Source of the DNA: Psoroptes ovis
Taxonomy: Eukaryota; Arthropoda; Arachnida; Sarcoptiformes; Psoroptidae
NCBI GenBank assembly: GCA_002943765.1
Contig: PQWQ01000021.1
Span: forward strand, 62,001-126,000
Direction: 5' to 3'
DNA: 64,000 nt
In this document: positions 23,901 through 38,400 of the stretch, one piece after another
Layout of the letters: each line of letters opens with the position of its first letter
Position numbering within the stretch: position 1 is the stretch's first letter
Translations under genes and position numbers: made by a program
Notes under the pieces: model-generated
Seen by the model: the letters and a program-made list of their open reading frames with translations, nothing else
What the model was told of the DNA's origin: nothing
The model's database searches: none

Positions 23901-26900
23901 CACACAAGGTCATCGGAGAGAGGCTAGTGAAGGTTCCTTTTGTCTGGACATTTCACATTAACCCTCTAGGTTTGAAATACCTTTGAATAAGAGGGTTCGA
24001 ACAGAGGGTTAAGAGGGTTAACCCTGTGAAAAATTTATCATTTTTGTTTAAATCATGATTTGTGTATGTTTGATTTGACAGGTAGGTACCCTTTGATAGC
24101 TGATAAATTACTGGCTAAAATTTACTGGCTTAAAAGCTAAAGCTTTCGCAATTAATTAGGTCAAGGTTTTTACCTTGTTCAGTTCGCAACTTGATACATT
24201 TGATTATGCAAAAAAACAAGCGCAACAATTTGATACAATGTTGCAAAAGGTATTTATTTAACAGGTTGTTCGAAAGGCTATACATACATCTTTTTTTTTG
24301 GGTGATTTATGGTCCTGTGATTTATTGGTTTATGTGTATGATTCGGCTGTCAAAGATTATATTACGTTGTCCGAAAAGTTCTGGCCGATTTTAATGAGCA
24401 ACTCTATTCGATTAAGCAGAATAAACTTTTCGGACAACTTAACAGATTTTTATGTACCTCTTTACACTGGTTAACAAGTAATAATGACGATGTAAACATG
24501 GCAAATAAATCACTTAATTTGCTTTTTTCGCAAATCGCGAAACTTATAAGGTACATACCTTATGCGCCTTTAAAAGTACCTTTCGGAAATTAATTCGACC
24601 CCTTCTCAAGGGAAAACATTTCCGTATGCCATAGTTTCTGACTGACCGAAACTAATGTTTAATTCACGAAAATCGGTCAACATTTATGACCTTTATTCAT
24701 GACCTTTGAATAACCTGCAGTGGTTACTAGAGGGCGCCATAGGAGTGCACAAAGGGTTAAACATCGAATGTCATCCGTTTTTTTTTTTTTGCAGGTATAA
24801 GGGTATAAAAGAGGTATCAATATCATAAGGGTTAACAACCGCCTCAAGCTATGTCAATCACACCATTGGACAATCGATAATCACAAATGTCAATCAAAAA
24901 TAGCCATTCATAAACGATGTAATCGAAAGATAATGGGAAAAAAAAATTCCTGAGAAATATTCTCAGGGAAATTTCCTAGGAATTTTACCCCTTTTAGCCC
25001 TCTACATCCATATTCATCTTACCCTTCTATCTCACCCTCTCTCATCCTATCCCTCGCTCACCCTCTAACACTAACCTCTTAAAACTTGTTTATTTGACAA
25101 CCACAACTGAAAACCTGAAAATATCGATAACTGAATATGTGAATGACCAAAACCAAAAAACAATTGAATTCCGAAATATTTCCGAGAAATTTTCTCCAAA
25201 CAAAAACCACCGATAAAATTTATGACCCTTGTCAATGTTCAATTGTTCGATGGAGGTGATGGTGGTGGTCAGGTGATAACCATCGGTAAATATTTCAGGA
25301 AAACACTTCGATAGGGGCATTAGTTATCATCTCTATGACATCGGATATCTGCGGCTGCCATCATCGTGGTAGACAAGGTTAATTAACCTCTGAATTAACC
25401 TCTTCATTAGGAATCTTTGATCATGGACACATTTTGGTAAATTTACATATTTTTGGTAATGGTAAGGTGATAACCCTTTGATAATTTGAATATTTTTAGA
25501 AATTGCGAAAACTTTTAGGGTGTCCGGAAAGTCCGGTCGCCTAAGTAAAACAAGTCAACCGGAGACTGGCTAATTGAAAACAGGAAAAAACTTTTCGGAC
25601 GACCTCAAACATTTTTTTTGGAATTTAAATTACTTCCATCTTTTTAATGGCAAAATAATCATCACTAATGACTGACTATACACGATGATGATAATCAAGA
25701 AACACAACAAGAGGTGTAGCACTTAGTTTTCATAATTTATGAGTTATGATATATATGAATGGCTTGCTAATTTACATATTTGACATTAAGTATGACCAGT
25801 GGTTCTCAACCGATGGGCCGCAGCAGCACTTGATTTCAGTGAAATTTCAAAATTTTGGCGCCAAAATTTCGAAAATTCACGGAGTACTCAAAAGTGCGCA
25901 GACACAGTTGAGAACCACTGAGACTTGTGTCATTGAATTTATGAATTTTTTCATTTTTTCGTTTTTGAAGTTTTCAAAGATGCAAATATTTTTGGTCGTC
26001 GTATAACTTCTTTTATGCAAATGAACATCGTCAATTTGAGGCTATAGATAGGTGATCTTTAAGATATTTGCACCCTAAGGCCAAGATTTATTAAAAAAAA
26101 TTCTTGGTCAAATAAAGTTTTATTTGGTGAAGAGAAGAAGAAGATTAAGATGAAAGAAAATCCATAACGCTATTTATGGATTTTTTTATGGAAATTTTCC
26201 GGAAATTTGCCATGAAAATTTCTCATAAAATTCCGAGAAAATTTCTCGAATTCTCGAAACTTTTTAAAAAATTCAATATTTGAAAATTTATTGAAAAAAA
26301 ATATTGAAAATTATGGCCCTTGAGGCTATTTGTTTTATTTGATTCGATTTTATTTTCAGTATTTCGATTGTTTACCTGGGTAATCAAATATTGGAGAAAA
26401 TAAAATTGTGGAAATATGGAAATTTGCCAAGGAAATTTCCCAGGAAGTTTCTCGTAAATTTTCAGAAAGTTTTCGGAAATTTTTTTTTTTTTCAATCAAA
26501 GAAAAATTAAATTAACCTCCAAATGTTCAAAGGTCATGCGAAGGTTTCCGGACACATATTTTCATCTTTGATCATCAGGTAATCAGCGTTCAATGGAAAT
26601 GATTTCCAGAAAATTTCTTTCGAAAGGTAGATGGCGAGCCTTTTGAGATCAAGGAAATTCTAATCAGTTCCAAGTATTTACAATGTCACACCTCTCATTG
26701 CTCAAGTGGGGGGCAGAGGAGGGAAAGAGAGGAGAAGAAGAGAAATGATTGGTGAAATGGGCCACGGAAAGGGGACAGTCACAATATTGTGACAAAACCA
26801 GAAAAAAAATTGAAACTAAAAATGGAACAAAAGGGGTGAAAAAAAAAATTGTTTATTTTCAAATATGAGAATTCCGCACAGAAATTCATTATTTGTCAAT

Positions 26901-29900
26901 GATAATAATGATAATAATAAATCAAAAAAGTAAATCAGAGTAAATCACAGGGTGAAAAAATATTTATTCAAAGGTTGTCCGAAAAGTTTTGACCCAAAAT
27001 CAAAGCAATTGTCTATAGGAAAATCAGACAAAACTTTTCGGACAACCTCTAAAATTTTTTGATTTCACCGAAAAAATACTCTGAAAAATGACCGAAAAAT
27101 ATAAATGACAAGTAATCATTATTAACATAACAAGAGTATCATCATCATCATCATGATAATCGATTATAATAATGTGTCATTGTTAGTTATGAAATGGATA
27201 AACAAAGAACAAAATGAATAAATTCATTCATTAATCAACAACAAAAAAAAAGGTTGTCCGAAAAGTTCTGGCGGATTCGGTGATTAAGAATCGCCATTGA
27301 CTCTATGGAAGTGTCCATTATGGAAATCCGCAAGAACTTTTCGGACAACCTCAAAAAATTTACCCAAGTAAATCACGAAATGTTGCGGATAAATAAACAA
27401 ATGGTCGAAATAAACAAAAGCTGGACACACCTAGAAAACAATTCAATCAATCCATTCGTTCATTTCGACCATATTTCACCAAATTTCACCCTAAAAAAAT
27501 GATACAAATTTGACAAAATGTGTAACATTTCCAGATTGAGAACAATGGTCGCAATTGATTGGGTGAAGATAACGGTAAATCACCCAAAAAATCACCAACA
27601 AACAACGAGGTGTCCTTGTTGTTTTATGTGATTAAGGTTAGTAACCAAACCAAAATATTCAAAAGTTGTCCGAAAAGTTTTGACGGATTTTTTCGATAGA
27701 TTCTTGATTGGAATCGCTGGATCTATTACCGACAAAACTTTTCGGACAACCCTTTTTACAAGTGAATAAACCAACAAATAAGTGGAACAAATAATCAATT
27801 TTGATGGCTGACCAATACTTGACAAAGACTTTTGATTCATTTGATTTGTTTTACCTTAACCTCTTTCAGAATCTTAACCTCTATGAATGTCTTGAGGTGA
27901 GAATAACCTTACAATGGAACTTACTGTGAATAGCTAAACGCCTAATATGTTAACCTTCAAAGCTCTTAACCCTTTTGAAACCCTTTAATTCGAACAGGTT
28001 AATCAGATAATCAGTTCAAAGGCCTGTAATACGACCAGAATACTTGAATTTAATCAAATAGAATCAAATTAAAATTGAGATTCTTACAAATTGACCATAA
28101 TAACGCTGGTGAACTAGTACGACGACCTCGTCGATGATCGCGGTGATTGATTGAATCAAAATCGATTGACGCATCCCGATTCAATGATAATTGATTCAGA
28201 TGTTTACGTATTTGTGCGGTAATATCGATACTTTTACGTCTTAATTTGCGGAAAATCTTGATGTCTTTGGATGCATCAGTGTCATGATTATCATCGCCAA
28301 AATCTAAGTGATCAGTAGCATCTTGATGCTCATAGCTTTCAGCCAATGTATTCATTGGTGATGATGATGATGTTAATTGAATCAATGAATTTTGACAATT
28401 AAAAATATTTGCAAACATATTCTTAACTAATTAAATACACAATTAACTTTAATTTAGCAGCAATTGATGTTGTTGAAACAATTTCGATTCAATTGATTTG
28501 ATTGTTTGATCATAAATTTACATCATAAATCAGATGATCAGATTGAATACGCACGATATCAATAAATCAATTTCGTCATTGATTTAATTGTGAATTGTAA
28601 AACTGTCAAAATTAGCCCATAAATGGGCAAGCTTGAATGTATATGAGTGTTTGATAGATTACTCGGAAAAAAACAAAAAAAATAAACATTTATTGGTACC
28701 AATAATGCCAATAAATAAGAGAAAATAAATCATAATTCTTTTAAGTGGTAAAATTTCTCAGAAATTTTTCTTTCTTCTACCCCTTTCAACCACTCTTTAA
28801 CAACAACGATTGTTTCGACACTCATCGATTCAAATCAAATCGATTGAATCAATTTAATTTTTTAACGATTTTATTTTGACAAACAAGTGTCTCTAATAAT
28901 AAGCACCAAAAATTGTTTCGTGTTACAAAACAAACAATTTGTTCTTATAGATACGCGTTTTTTTTTTTTTGTCGAATGCAATTTCTATGATATTGAAAAT
29001 TTTATAAACTAAACAAGATTGTTCGAAAAGTTTTCAGCGATTTTCAATGAGTATCGATCATTTGAATAACGAACAAACTTTCCGGACAATTGAATAATAA
29101 TTGAAAAATATGACATGGAAATTGGTGAAATCAAAGCGGAAATTTTTAATTTTAATAAATTTCTTTTCAATGATTGGTGTAAAGTTAATTGATCATTTTT
29201 AATTCATAATACATTCATCGATCACTTGTGGACAATCAATCCAATGTCAAATTGATTAGTGTTGTATTAGCATGTATTGGTATGCGCATCATTTCTTCTT
29301 CACCATTATGATCATCATTATTTGGCGGCCATCATTCACAAATTGATATTCAAAAATAGCATTCAAATCGCATTAGAAAATTTCAATTGGATTCTGAACA
29401 CTGTCACAGAAAACGAGGGCTTATTTACAATTATTTACATTTGATTGGACTGTCCAAATTGCACAGGTTCATATTTGCAAAAACAATCGGATTTCGACCG
29501 TCGAAAATGGACCCCAATATTCGTCCCAAAATTCGATTCGTAAAAATATTCATACAAAGAGGTTACCCCACAGGGTCTACTAAATAACCTTCATAAGTCT
29601 CTGCACTTGTCTTCGTTGAATAACTGGATGTTTCGAATGCTGTATGTGGGTGTAATTTAATGAAACTTGTTCCTTATGTTTGGGCCTGATTCTGGTCTAT
29701 TTTCTTCATATTTTTTTTCTTAGAAAAATCTTCAAAGATCAATTTTCAAAGATCAAAGTATCACCAAAGGTTGTCCGAAAAGTTTTGACGGGTTTCACAT
29801 GGGGGTGCTACATTGAAAACACGGACAAAACTTTTCGGACAACCCGGAAATTATTGATCAATTTATACCATGTAAATTACATTTTTTCATTTTTTTGCTG

Positions 29901-32402
29901 ATGACATTACAAATTTTGTTGAAATTGAAAAGTTTGTCGAACATCAATTTTGTTGTTCGAATGAAAAAAAAAATATTAGGTTGTCCCATAAGTTCTTGTC
30001 GATTTTCCGTCAATTTTCTACGATATAACCGGCAAGAACTTATGGGACAACCAAATACATTTACAAAATTTATTATTATTAATGTCATCATATTTATGAA
30101 TGATGATGATGATGATCAGTGAATGTAAATGAATCGATTAAGTTCTTGTTCGAAAATGTCATTTTGGGAAATTTCCCGGGAGTTTTTGCGAGGGTAGGGC
30201 ATTGGAACCAACTGGTGCTGGCGGAATTTTCGGGGAAGTTTCTCGGAGAAAAATTTCTCCGAGAAATTTCCATAAAGATTCTCGGAAACTTTTCGGAGTT
30301 TTTAGGGAAATTTCCCCGAAAATTTTACAGAAATTTTTTCGGAAATTTTCCCCAGAAAGTTTCTGGAAAATGACTTATGGACTTACACAGTGAAAATAGT
30401 GATTTAGTTGAATTTAAAGCCACGTGATTATCATTTTTGAATGATTCAAATGGATCATCAACATTATGAAATGGATGAAATGAATTCGAACAATGTTCAT
30501 CAATATCGAGTAACGAATGTTGTGAATGGCTTTTTTTATTATGGCTCCAAGGGCTGAATGATCGATGAATAAAATGGCCGAGGTCGGTAAGCAGTGAATA
30601 TCGATGGTGGTGATGGTGATGGCGGTGGTGGTCATTGATGGAACTGTCGTCTCGATGCCTTCGGCGTTTCTGTCCATCAATCACTGGAGCATTTGTGGAT
30701 GAATCTATTTGAGGGCCATCCACATATTCAGTGACGTTCACTGTCGGTATTTTAATGTGGGGCATTGTGACCAGAGCGATTTTCACGGACGGCACGGTCA
30801 CAATCAAAGATAAAATCACCGCAAAAGATGGTCAAAAGTTGACTAAAAGACGCAAATCAACGTAACCACAGACAAAACAAGCGAAACGCAGTCAAAATGC
30901 GTTTTTCAAGTCGCAAATGCGTTTTCAAATTTTTAACATTTCAAAAACATGGCGGAAATTGAATTATCAATTTTTGAAATAAAATTATCAATGATCAAAA
31001 ATTGGGTTGTCCGTAAAGTTCTGTCGGTCAAAAGCCCTAGATCGTATTGGAAAGACGGTCAATACTTTTCGGACAGCCTTCGATACATATTAACATAACA
31101 TGATATTTGTATTGAAAAAGCCTCAAATACACAGATTTCAAAAAGCGCTTTGCACTCTACAGGCGCCTATGGAGCACCATCAATGATCCATTACAGGAGT
31201 ATATTAGACAATTGATTGACGTCAAACACTGTCGAGTGCAAGCGAATATGGATATAAATTGAAATGAATTAATTATATTTAAACATATGTTAAGATAGAT
31301 ATAAATTGAAATATTTCATTTTTGGTTGTCCGAAAAGTTCAGCTGTATTTAAATCCATTGAAATCAATTGAAAACTAATGCAAAATTATTGAATAGAAAT
31401 CCGACAAAACTTTTCGGACAACCTTATATCATTGTATATGGTTGTATAATCAATTGATTGTATTTAATTAAATTAAATCAAAATTCAATTTAGGACAACC
31501 GACATTAATACATTCAAAATTCGATTGTTATTTGCCACATTTTTTTATATATTTGTGATGATTACAATTTGATAATTTATATAAATGGCAATATATTTTC
31601 ATCCGGTTGTCATCAAATATTTGTGATATTTGTCAATTAAATAATATACAGTGAAACTTCGGTTTTCGCCGCTGAAATACAGTCAAACTTCGATTTACAC
31701 TTTAACACTATGTACACAAAATCTTATTAATTAATCGGAGGCATTGAGAAACCGAAGTCACACTGTAGAGTGATATCGCATCAAAAATAGCATCTCAAGC
31801 CGCTATGAAATAACAGCGACACCGTAGTGAATACGGAGTAACACTGTATCTGAAATCACAGTGACACCGTATGGAAATCAAAGTAACCCTGTAGTGACAC
31901 AACATCTTAAGTTGTATCTGAATTGCGTCAATCGGTCAAATTCTTAGGATTTGATTTCGTACATCATAAATGGTAGGCAATCGATCATTTGAGCTAATTT
32001 CGCCTCATTCGAAAACCATCAATACAGTTCAATAATCAATAGTATTTTGAACCGAATTAATTCGTGTACGAAAATTGATTGAAATTTCTTCAGAAGAAAG
32101 ATTTCAAAGGATCAAAGCTCTTTAAATTGCCATATGTTTAATATTAATGTTTATTGTTTATGTTCATTGTTTTGTACAATAATTAATCATTCAATTAAAT
32201 CAATTAATTGCCAGAAATTAGTGGAGGAAAAAAGCCAATTTCAGAGGTTGTCCGAAAAGTTTTGGCGGATAAAATCATTAATTTTCATTTGTAAAATCCG
32301 CCACAAATTTTCGGACAACCTTTGTCATTTTAAATATTTTTCAAACATTTTTTTTCAACCATAAAAATAAATTGAAATAAATGAAATTAATTAAAAGCTT
32401 TT

Positions 32403-32436
<34 letters not shown>

Positions 32437-35400
32437 GGATGTATAAATTGATTGTACATTGCTGATGGTAGTGGCGGTTGTCCGAAAAATTTTGTCTGAA
32501 TTTTCGCACTGACAATAATGTATTGATACGACAAAACTTTTCGGACAGCCCAATTTGTTTTAATTGAACATGCACATTGTTCTTTTCGGCTAATTTCATT
32601 ATTTCGAAACCAAAAAACATTCCGATCATCTTTTTTTTAAACCCTTTCGAAGACCCTTTTAAACCCTTTTAAGCCCTTCAATAAACAAAAAAAAAGAAGC
32701 TAAAATTGATTTCCCGGAACATTTCCGAGCGTCTGTTCGATTTCGAATTTCAAGTACAATTCACTTAACAAAGAGTTTAAGAGAGAACCTCTTGAGGAAT
32801 CTATACTCCTCATGTACTTGGCAAAATTCTTTGGCAAAAGGCTTTGAATGTACACGAGAACCGAATGCACTCGAATAAATGAACCCTCCATAACCCTCCC
32901 AATTGATTAGTACAGGGAAACTTCAAATTTTGATTAATTGGATCAATCAAAGGGTTACTCAAAAGGTTGAAATCATTGATTGATCCTCAAAGGGCTCTTC
33001 AAGGTCTTATGGTTCCTCGAGACTTAAGGAACCTCAAGACCTTCGAGCGTTTTAATCTTCGAAACCTTAAGCCTCTCTACGTCACTGAATATATGAATGC
33101 GATCAGGTCATGATAACTAGCGCAGTGAGAATAAATTAGTTTAAATATCACTTACCGCTTGCGGTGGTATTAAGGGTGGCCTGGTCGCCGCTGGACGCTG
33201 GATTCAGCGTCGCCGATGTCGATGTAGTCGATGATGATGACGACGATGATTTACATAGCTGCCGCTGTAGCTGTTGAGCGCTGCGGCGGCTATTTTGACT
33301 GATATTTTCATTGATTTCACTGAGGTTATGATCTTCGTTAGTCAAACTATTTTGATGTTTCAGCGGTACACGACGATATGGTGGTTGCGGTGATTGTGAC
33401 TGTTGCTGTTGCAATGATTGTGACTGTGGCTGCTTGTAAGTGGCCGCAGCAGCCGCATCGGCCACCTTCACCAATGATGATTGTCGTTGAATCGTCGATT
33501 CATTCATAATGGTCATATTATGGTCACTGTTGTTGCGGTCATTCACAGATGATGTAGCGGATATTGGTTCCTAGTAATGAAAGTGTTCAAAGAGTTGAAT
33601 TAGAAATTTTCCGGAAAATTTTAACGGAAATTTCCGGGAAAATTTTTCCCCGAAAACAATTTTCAAAGGTCAAATAATTTTGAAAAATTGTGTCATTGTT
33701 TTTTTTTTTGGGAAAATTCCCGAGAAATCAATTTTGATCAAAATGAAAGGTCAATGATAATTGTTCTATTGTGTGTACGTCATTTGTGCACGTGTTTAAT
33801 GGATTAATGGAAATGATTTTCCCCAGGAAATTTCCTAGCCATCATCATCATTCACAAACATCGTTAACCTTGTAGTCATCAACACCTATAACTCTTTGAA
33901 TGTCGGAAATAAAATGAGACACTGATAATCGCCCTGAAACAATGTAACAAGAAACTTTCCGAGAAATTTCTCTGAAAACAATTTAGCAAACCTTTTAAGA
34001 AAATTAACAAAATTTACGGAAACTTTCTCGCCTTTATCAGAGGGTTAAGGGTTTTGAAAAATGAAAATTTCAAATTTCTGACCGGCTATGAATGGCCATG
34101 AAATCGATGGATTTATGATTCGACAAAATGTCCGAATCGTTTAATTTTAGAAAAAAATTCGGGGAAAATTTCCGGGAACCCGAACAACCTAAAACCCTAC
34201 AAAATTACCGGGAAATTTCCCGCGAAAATTCCCCGTAAATTTTCCGAGAATTTTCGGTTAATTAATTTATCAGAAAAAAAACAATAAAAAATATTGTCTC
34301 ATTCATAAAAGTAATGATATTAATTTATCATTGAATATATGAATGTTGCCTGGAAATAAATAAACGAAATTCATAAAATTCACTTAATTAATTTTTTTTA
34401 TTTTCTAAAATTCCAACCAAAAAAAAAAAAAAAAAAAATGAAAGAATAGTTCCCTGGCAGAAACTTCCTGGCAATAAATTTCAGGTAGTTTCTGGGGTGA
34501 ACCTGGCAATTTTACTACTGACTGTCCGAAAAGTTATGTCCGTTAAGTTAGTTCGCGCCGGTCATGGCTAAGGCAGTCTCATTGACGCTCAATTGACTAA
34601 ATACGAACAAACTTTTCGGACAGCCACAAATAAAAGTAAAAATTCATTTATTTGACTGAATATATACCTTTGAAATTCAAAGGTTATAACTTAATAAATA
34701 ATTTATTTGTTTTTTTTTTTGTGGAATTCATAATTCATTTTTGGTTAATAATTCATTTCGTACACAATTAATGATAATTAATCATGTCCATGGACGCACG
34801 TATCCGAGGAAATTTCGGGCGATCAGATCAGCGAATTGCGTCTGATGATTTACGGAAAATTTCCCGTAAATTTCTGGAAAATTTCTTGACCGAAAAATTC
34901 ACAAAATTACTCACGATCACCGTAGAATCACCGTTGACAGGAGCCGCTTTCTGGGCACCCTGCGGACCCTGCCGCTGCGGATTATGATGCTGAGGAAGGT
35001 TCGAAGGGTGTTGATTTGATTCGATTTTCGAACGAAAAAAAAAATTCACAAATGTCGTAACAGCACACAGATTAGAATTCACTGGAGAAACTTTCCGGGA
35101 AAAGTATTTTTCACTGGTCAAAATCTGTCGAAATCACTCGAAGATCTTCCGAAGATCTCCAGATCTACTGCACTTGTACTGATCAGTCGACCAACCGTTG
35201 GCCAACAAATCACGAAATCACTGAAATGACCATATTTTGGACACTCAAAAAAGGATTATTTTTTGAAGATTATCGAAGGCCCATACACATATACAGTGTA
35301 GCAATATGTGAACATAATGGCAATCGAATGAATGATGATGAATAATATTAGGTTGTCCGATAAGTTTTTGCCAATTTTCTCATTATTTCCTACAATATAA

Positions 35401-38400
35401 TCGGCAAAAACTTTTCGGACAATCTAATAGTAGTTGATGATATATGATGAATCATACCAACACACACAGTTACACAGTTACAAGACATGAAAATGTCCAA
35501 AAAAAAAATTTCCAAAAATAATTCTGTTTTGGCCAATTCACAAATATCGTTACATAATCACTAATCATATTGAAGAATCGAATTCTTTTGCGCATGCGCA
35601 CAAGAATATTCTTCCAATTATTCATTTCAATCCACTTTGATCCGATTTTCTTTTTCGGACTACGGGTTTCTTTTCGAGCTCAAATCTTCGATCGATATTG
35701 TCGAAGCCAATAATAGACCAAGTGGAAACCGATCGATCGAAGCTGTAATGGGGCCGAAGGATATTCGGGTGGCCAGAGAGAGACCCAGAGACCCGAATGA
35801 CAGCTGCTAATCGGCGATTAATCGATGGCGGCGGTGGTGGTGGTCGATGATGATGATTTTGGCTAATTGTTTATGGTTTTAAGGGCCGTTTGAAGGCTCT
35901 ATGGACCTTTTTATGGGCCTGTTTAATGGGTGTTTGATGGCCATTTAATGGCCGAGGGTTAACATTTATCTGCTGAAATGTTTCCCGGAGGGTTAATATC
36001 TTTTGTGATGTGTGGTGATTAATTTTGATTGCTTCACATTCGATTGATCGTTCGATATTCGATTATTCGATTAATTACCACTGATTGTTTTCGGAAGGGG
36101 TCGTTCGAAAAGTTTTGTCGGAAATTTATGTGGAAAATCAATGGAAAAATCCGCCAGAACTTTTCGGACACCTCAAAAATCAATTGACGAAAAACGGTTT
36201 TTTCGTTCACAAAAAACCTCGAAGCATTTTTATCTCTCATCTCAACGAATTCCATGTATTTTTATTACCATGGTAATCAATAAATATTTATGATGATGGA
36301 TGAATGGACATACCGAAGTTGTAAAAATGCGAAAATAAAAATCACCCGACTAACGGTCAGAACGATTTGTTTCGAACAAAAATTTTTCGCCATCTCAGCT
36401 GTCGTTTGTTCTATTGAAAAAGGTGAAAATGCCCGTGCCTCATCCGGGCTTGGCAGGATCCAAGCGAAAAATTCTTAAACGGCAAAATCACGGGCAACGA
36501 CCATAAGCCGGTCAGCTGTGATCATAAAAATTTTCACCTTAATTTTACAAGCCCTGGACCTCTTAAATTTCGACATATGAATACCAGCAAATACTCTGAA
36601 TTCAATTACCCCTTTGAGTACACGTTGAACACTTGTTTATTACCCGAAGAATTCGGTCATTTTTACGACCTTATACGCGGTATTCTCCGAATTACCGGAG
36701 TAATTTGAGAATATTTCGGAAAATTATGGGCCCAGGGGCCATAAAATTCCGAGTTTTTCGGGTCCAATTCGAATGAAATAGATAAAATAAGCCGAAATAA
36801 AAAAATTCACAAACAACGTAACACCACAATACCGAATGGCGTATGAACTTGGCCATTATCGACGTCTTGTCATCGCCGAAGTTTGTCGATGGTCGACTAA
36901 TTGAATTTATCGATTAATCGATTGATGATTGATCGATTATTCCCTATGATTGATTACAATCGATTGTAATCAATTATCAAAATTGGATTCAACTATCGAT
37001 TTTTGGAGTTGTCCGAAAAGTACTGTCTGATTTTCAATCGCCATCGCCATTGATTCATGCGACAAAACTTTTCGGACGACCTCCGGAAATTATTCTCATC
37101 TATGATCACTAATTACTATAATTAGTCAGTTTGATCAAATCAATCGATCAAATCAATCAATTATTTGTAATTGTTGGTAACAACCTTCAAGTATTAGGTT
37201 GTCCGATAAGTTCTTGCCGTTTTTTTAATTTTTATTTCATTTGAAAAACAGCAAGAACTTATGGGACAACCTTCAAATAATAATTTTGGGGGTAAATAAC
37301 CCCCAGTCAAACTTGGAAATTTTCTCGGGAAACTTTTACAGGAAATTTTCCAAGAAAGAATTTTCAGCATCGCCGCTAGGTGGCGAGCCAAAAATTTTGA
37401 GAAAAAAATCAGACAATACTTTTCGGACAACTTACCTTGATTACTTTGGAATCACCAGTGGAATCGTTAATCTTACGATTCGCATTATTACGATCGATCG
37501 GATGAATTTTGGCCGTAATCAATTTCAGCTTGGTTGATGCATCTGATTCTGGTGGAGGAGAAACAAAAATTCAAAAATATTTTATTGGGTTGTCCCATAA
37601 GTTCTTGCCGATTATATCGTAGAAAATCATTGGAAAATCGGCAAGAACTTATGGGACAACCTAATAGATTGAATTGACGTAAATACAAATTCATGAGGAA
37701 ATCAAGGGGAAATTAAGCCACAGAGTCATTCATAAATTCAGTAAATCAAGTAGTAAATCCACAGGTTAATCAAGAGGTAAATCCGGTAAATCCACCGGTA
37801 TGGTCACAATGAACATTTAGTAATTGTGACTTCGCCAATTGCGACTCCAGCGCAATTCACCGCAGCAGCAAAAAAATCCGCAAATTTCCGTACGCAAAAA
37901 TTGCGGCAGATTTTACGTGCGGTATAAGTCACACGTAATAAGTCTGACGTCATTAAGAAGCGGATTTATTTTTAAATTCATTCTTTAAGATTTAACCGGT
38001 TTAACATTCACACACGAATAAATCCGTGTAACGATTAAGATCTTAAGAATTTTGTTTATTTGTTTTGTTGCGATTCTTCTTCCTAAGAATTCTTATTCTT
38101 AAGAATTCATTCATTTGCTTAATGAATATTTTTTTTCCAAGAATTTTTTCTTGTTTGAGCTAAGAATAAATTAACGAGTTATTAATAACTATTAGGTTGT
38201 CCCATAAGTTCTTGCCGTTTTTTAAATTTTTTTTTCATTCGAAAAACGGCAAGAACTTATGGGACAACCCATAATAGAATATTTATGCAAGAATATTTTA
38301 TATTTGTAATTCGATGATATGATGATGATTATGTTGCAAAATTATTAGATTGTCCAAAAAGTTTTTGCTGATTTTCTTATTGATTTACTATTATATAATT

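Larger units (their letters stand above)
18833..28087 (-). other. large intron of the exchange-factor gene
   Basis: About 9.3 kb with no supported gene. It contains 13 mariner-like MITEs, an hAT-like MITE, a CCCGTG-hairpin element and many blocks of TTTCCCGGGAAATTT-type low complexity. A single unit of the satellite core (GTAAGGCTATAGCCTTGAGC) sits at about 18917-18936. Short frames are not supported by any domain. Confidence 0.65.
28427..30386 (-). other. intron or alternative 5' region, no gene seen
   Basis: The stretch is AT-rich with mariner-like MITEs at 29.02, 29.77 and 29.98 kb and no supported coding frame. If the 28.1-28.4 kb exon is a first exon, its promoter would lie here. Confidence 0.5.
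30766..33155 (-). other. intron, no gene seen
   Basis: It contains four mariner-like MITEs, a GCACTCGA element, a pogo-like MITE, a short tandem patch (31766-31910, GTRACACCGTA words) and a T run of about 35 bases at 32404-32434. No protein-coding frame is supported. Confidence 0.6.

Noticed and set aside
30119..30393. Plus-strand frames rich in Phe, Gly and Lys (ENFSEFLGKFPRK-like)
   Set aside because: Same GGAAATTTTCC low complexity as elsewhere in introns; similar peptides occur in unrelated places.
36431..36449. Hammerhead ribozyme core in the CCCGTG-hairpin element (CCCGGATGAGGC)
   Set aside because: The required CUGAUGA and GAAA core elements are not both present.
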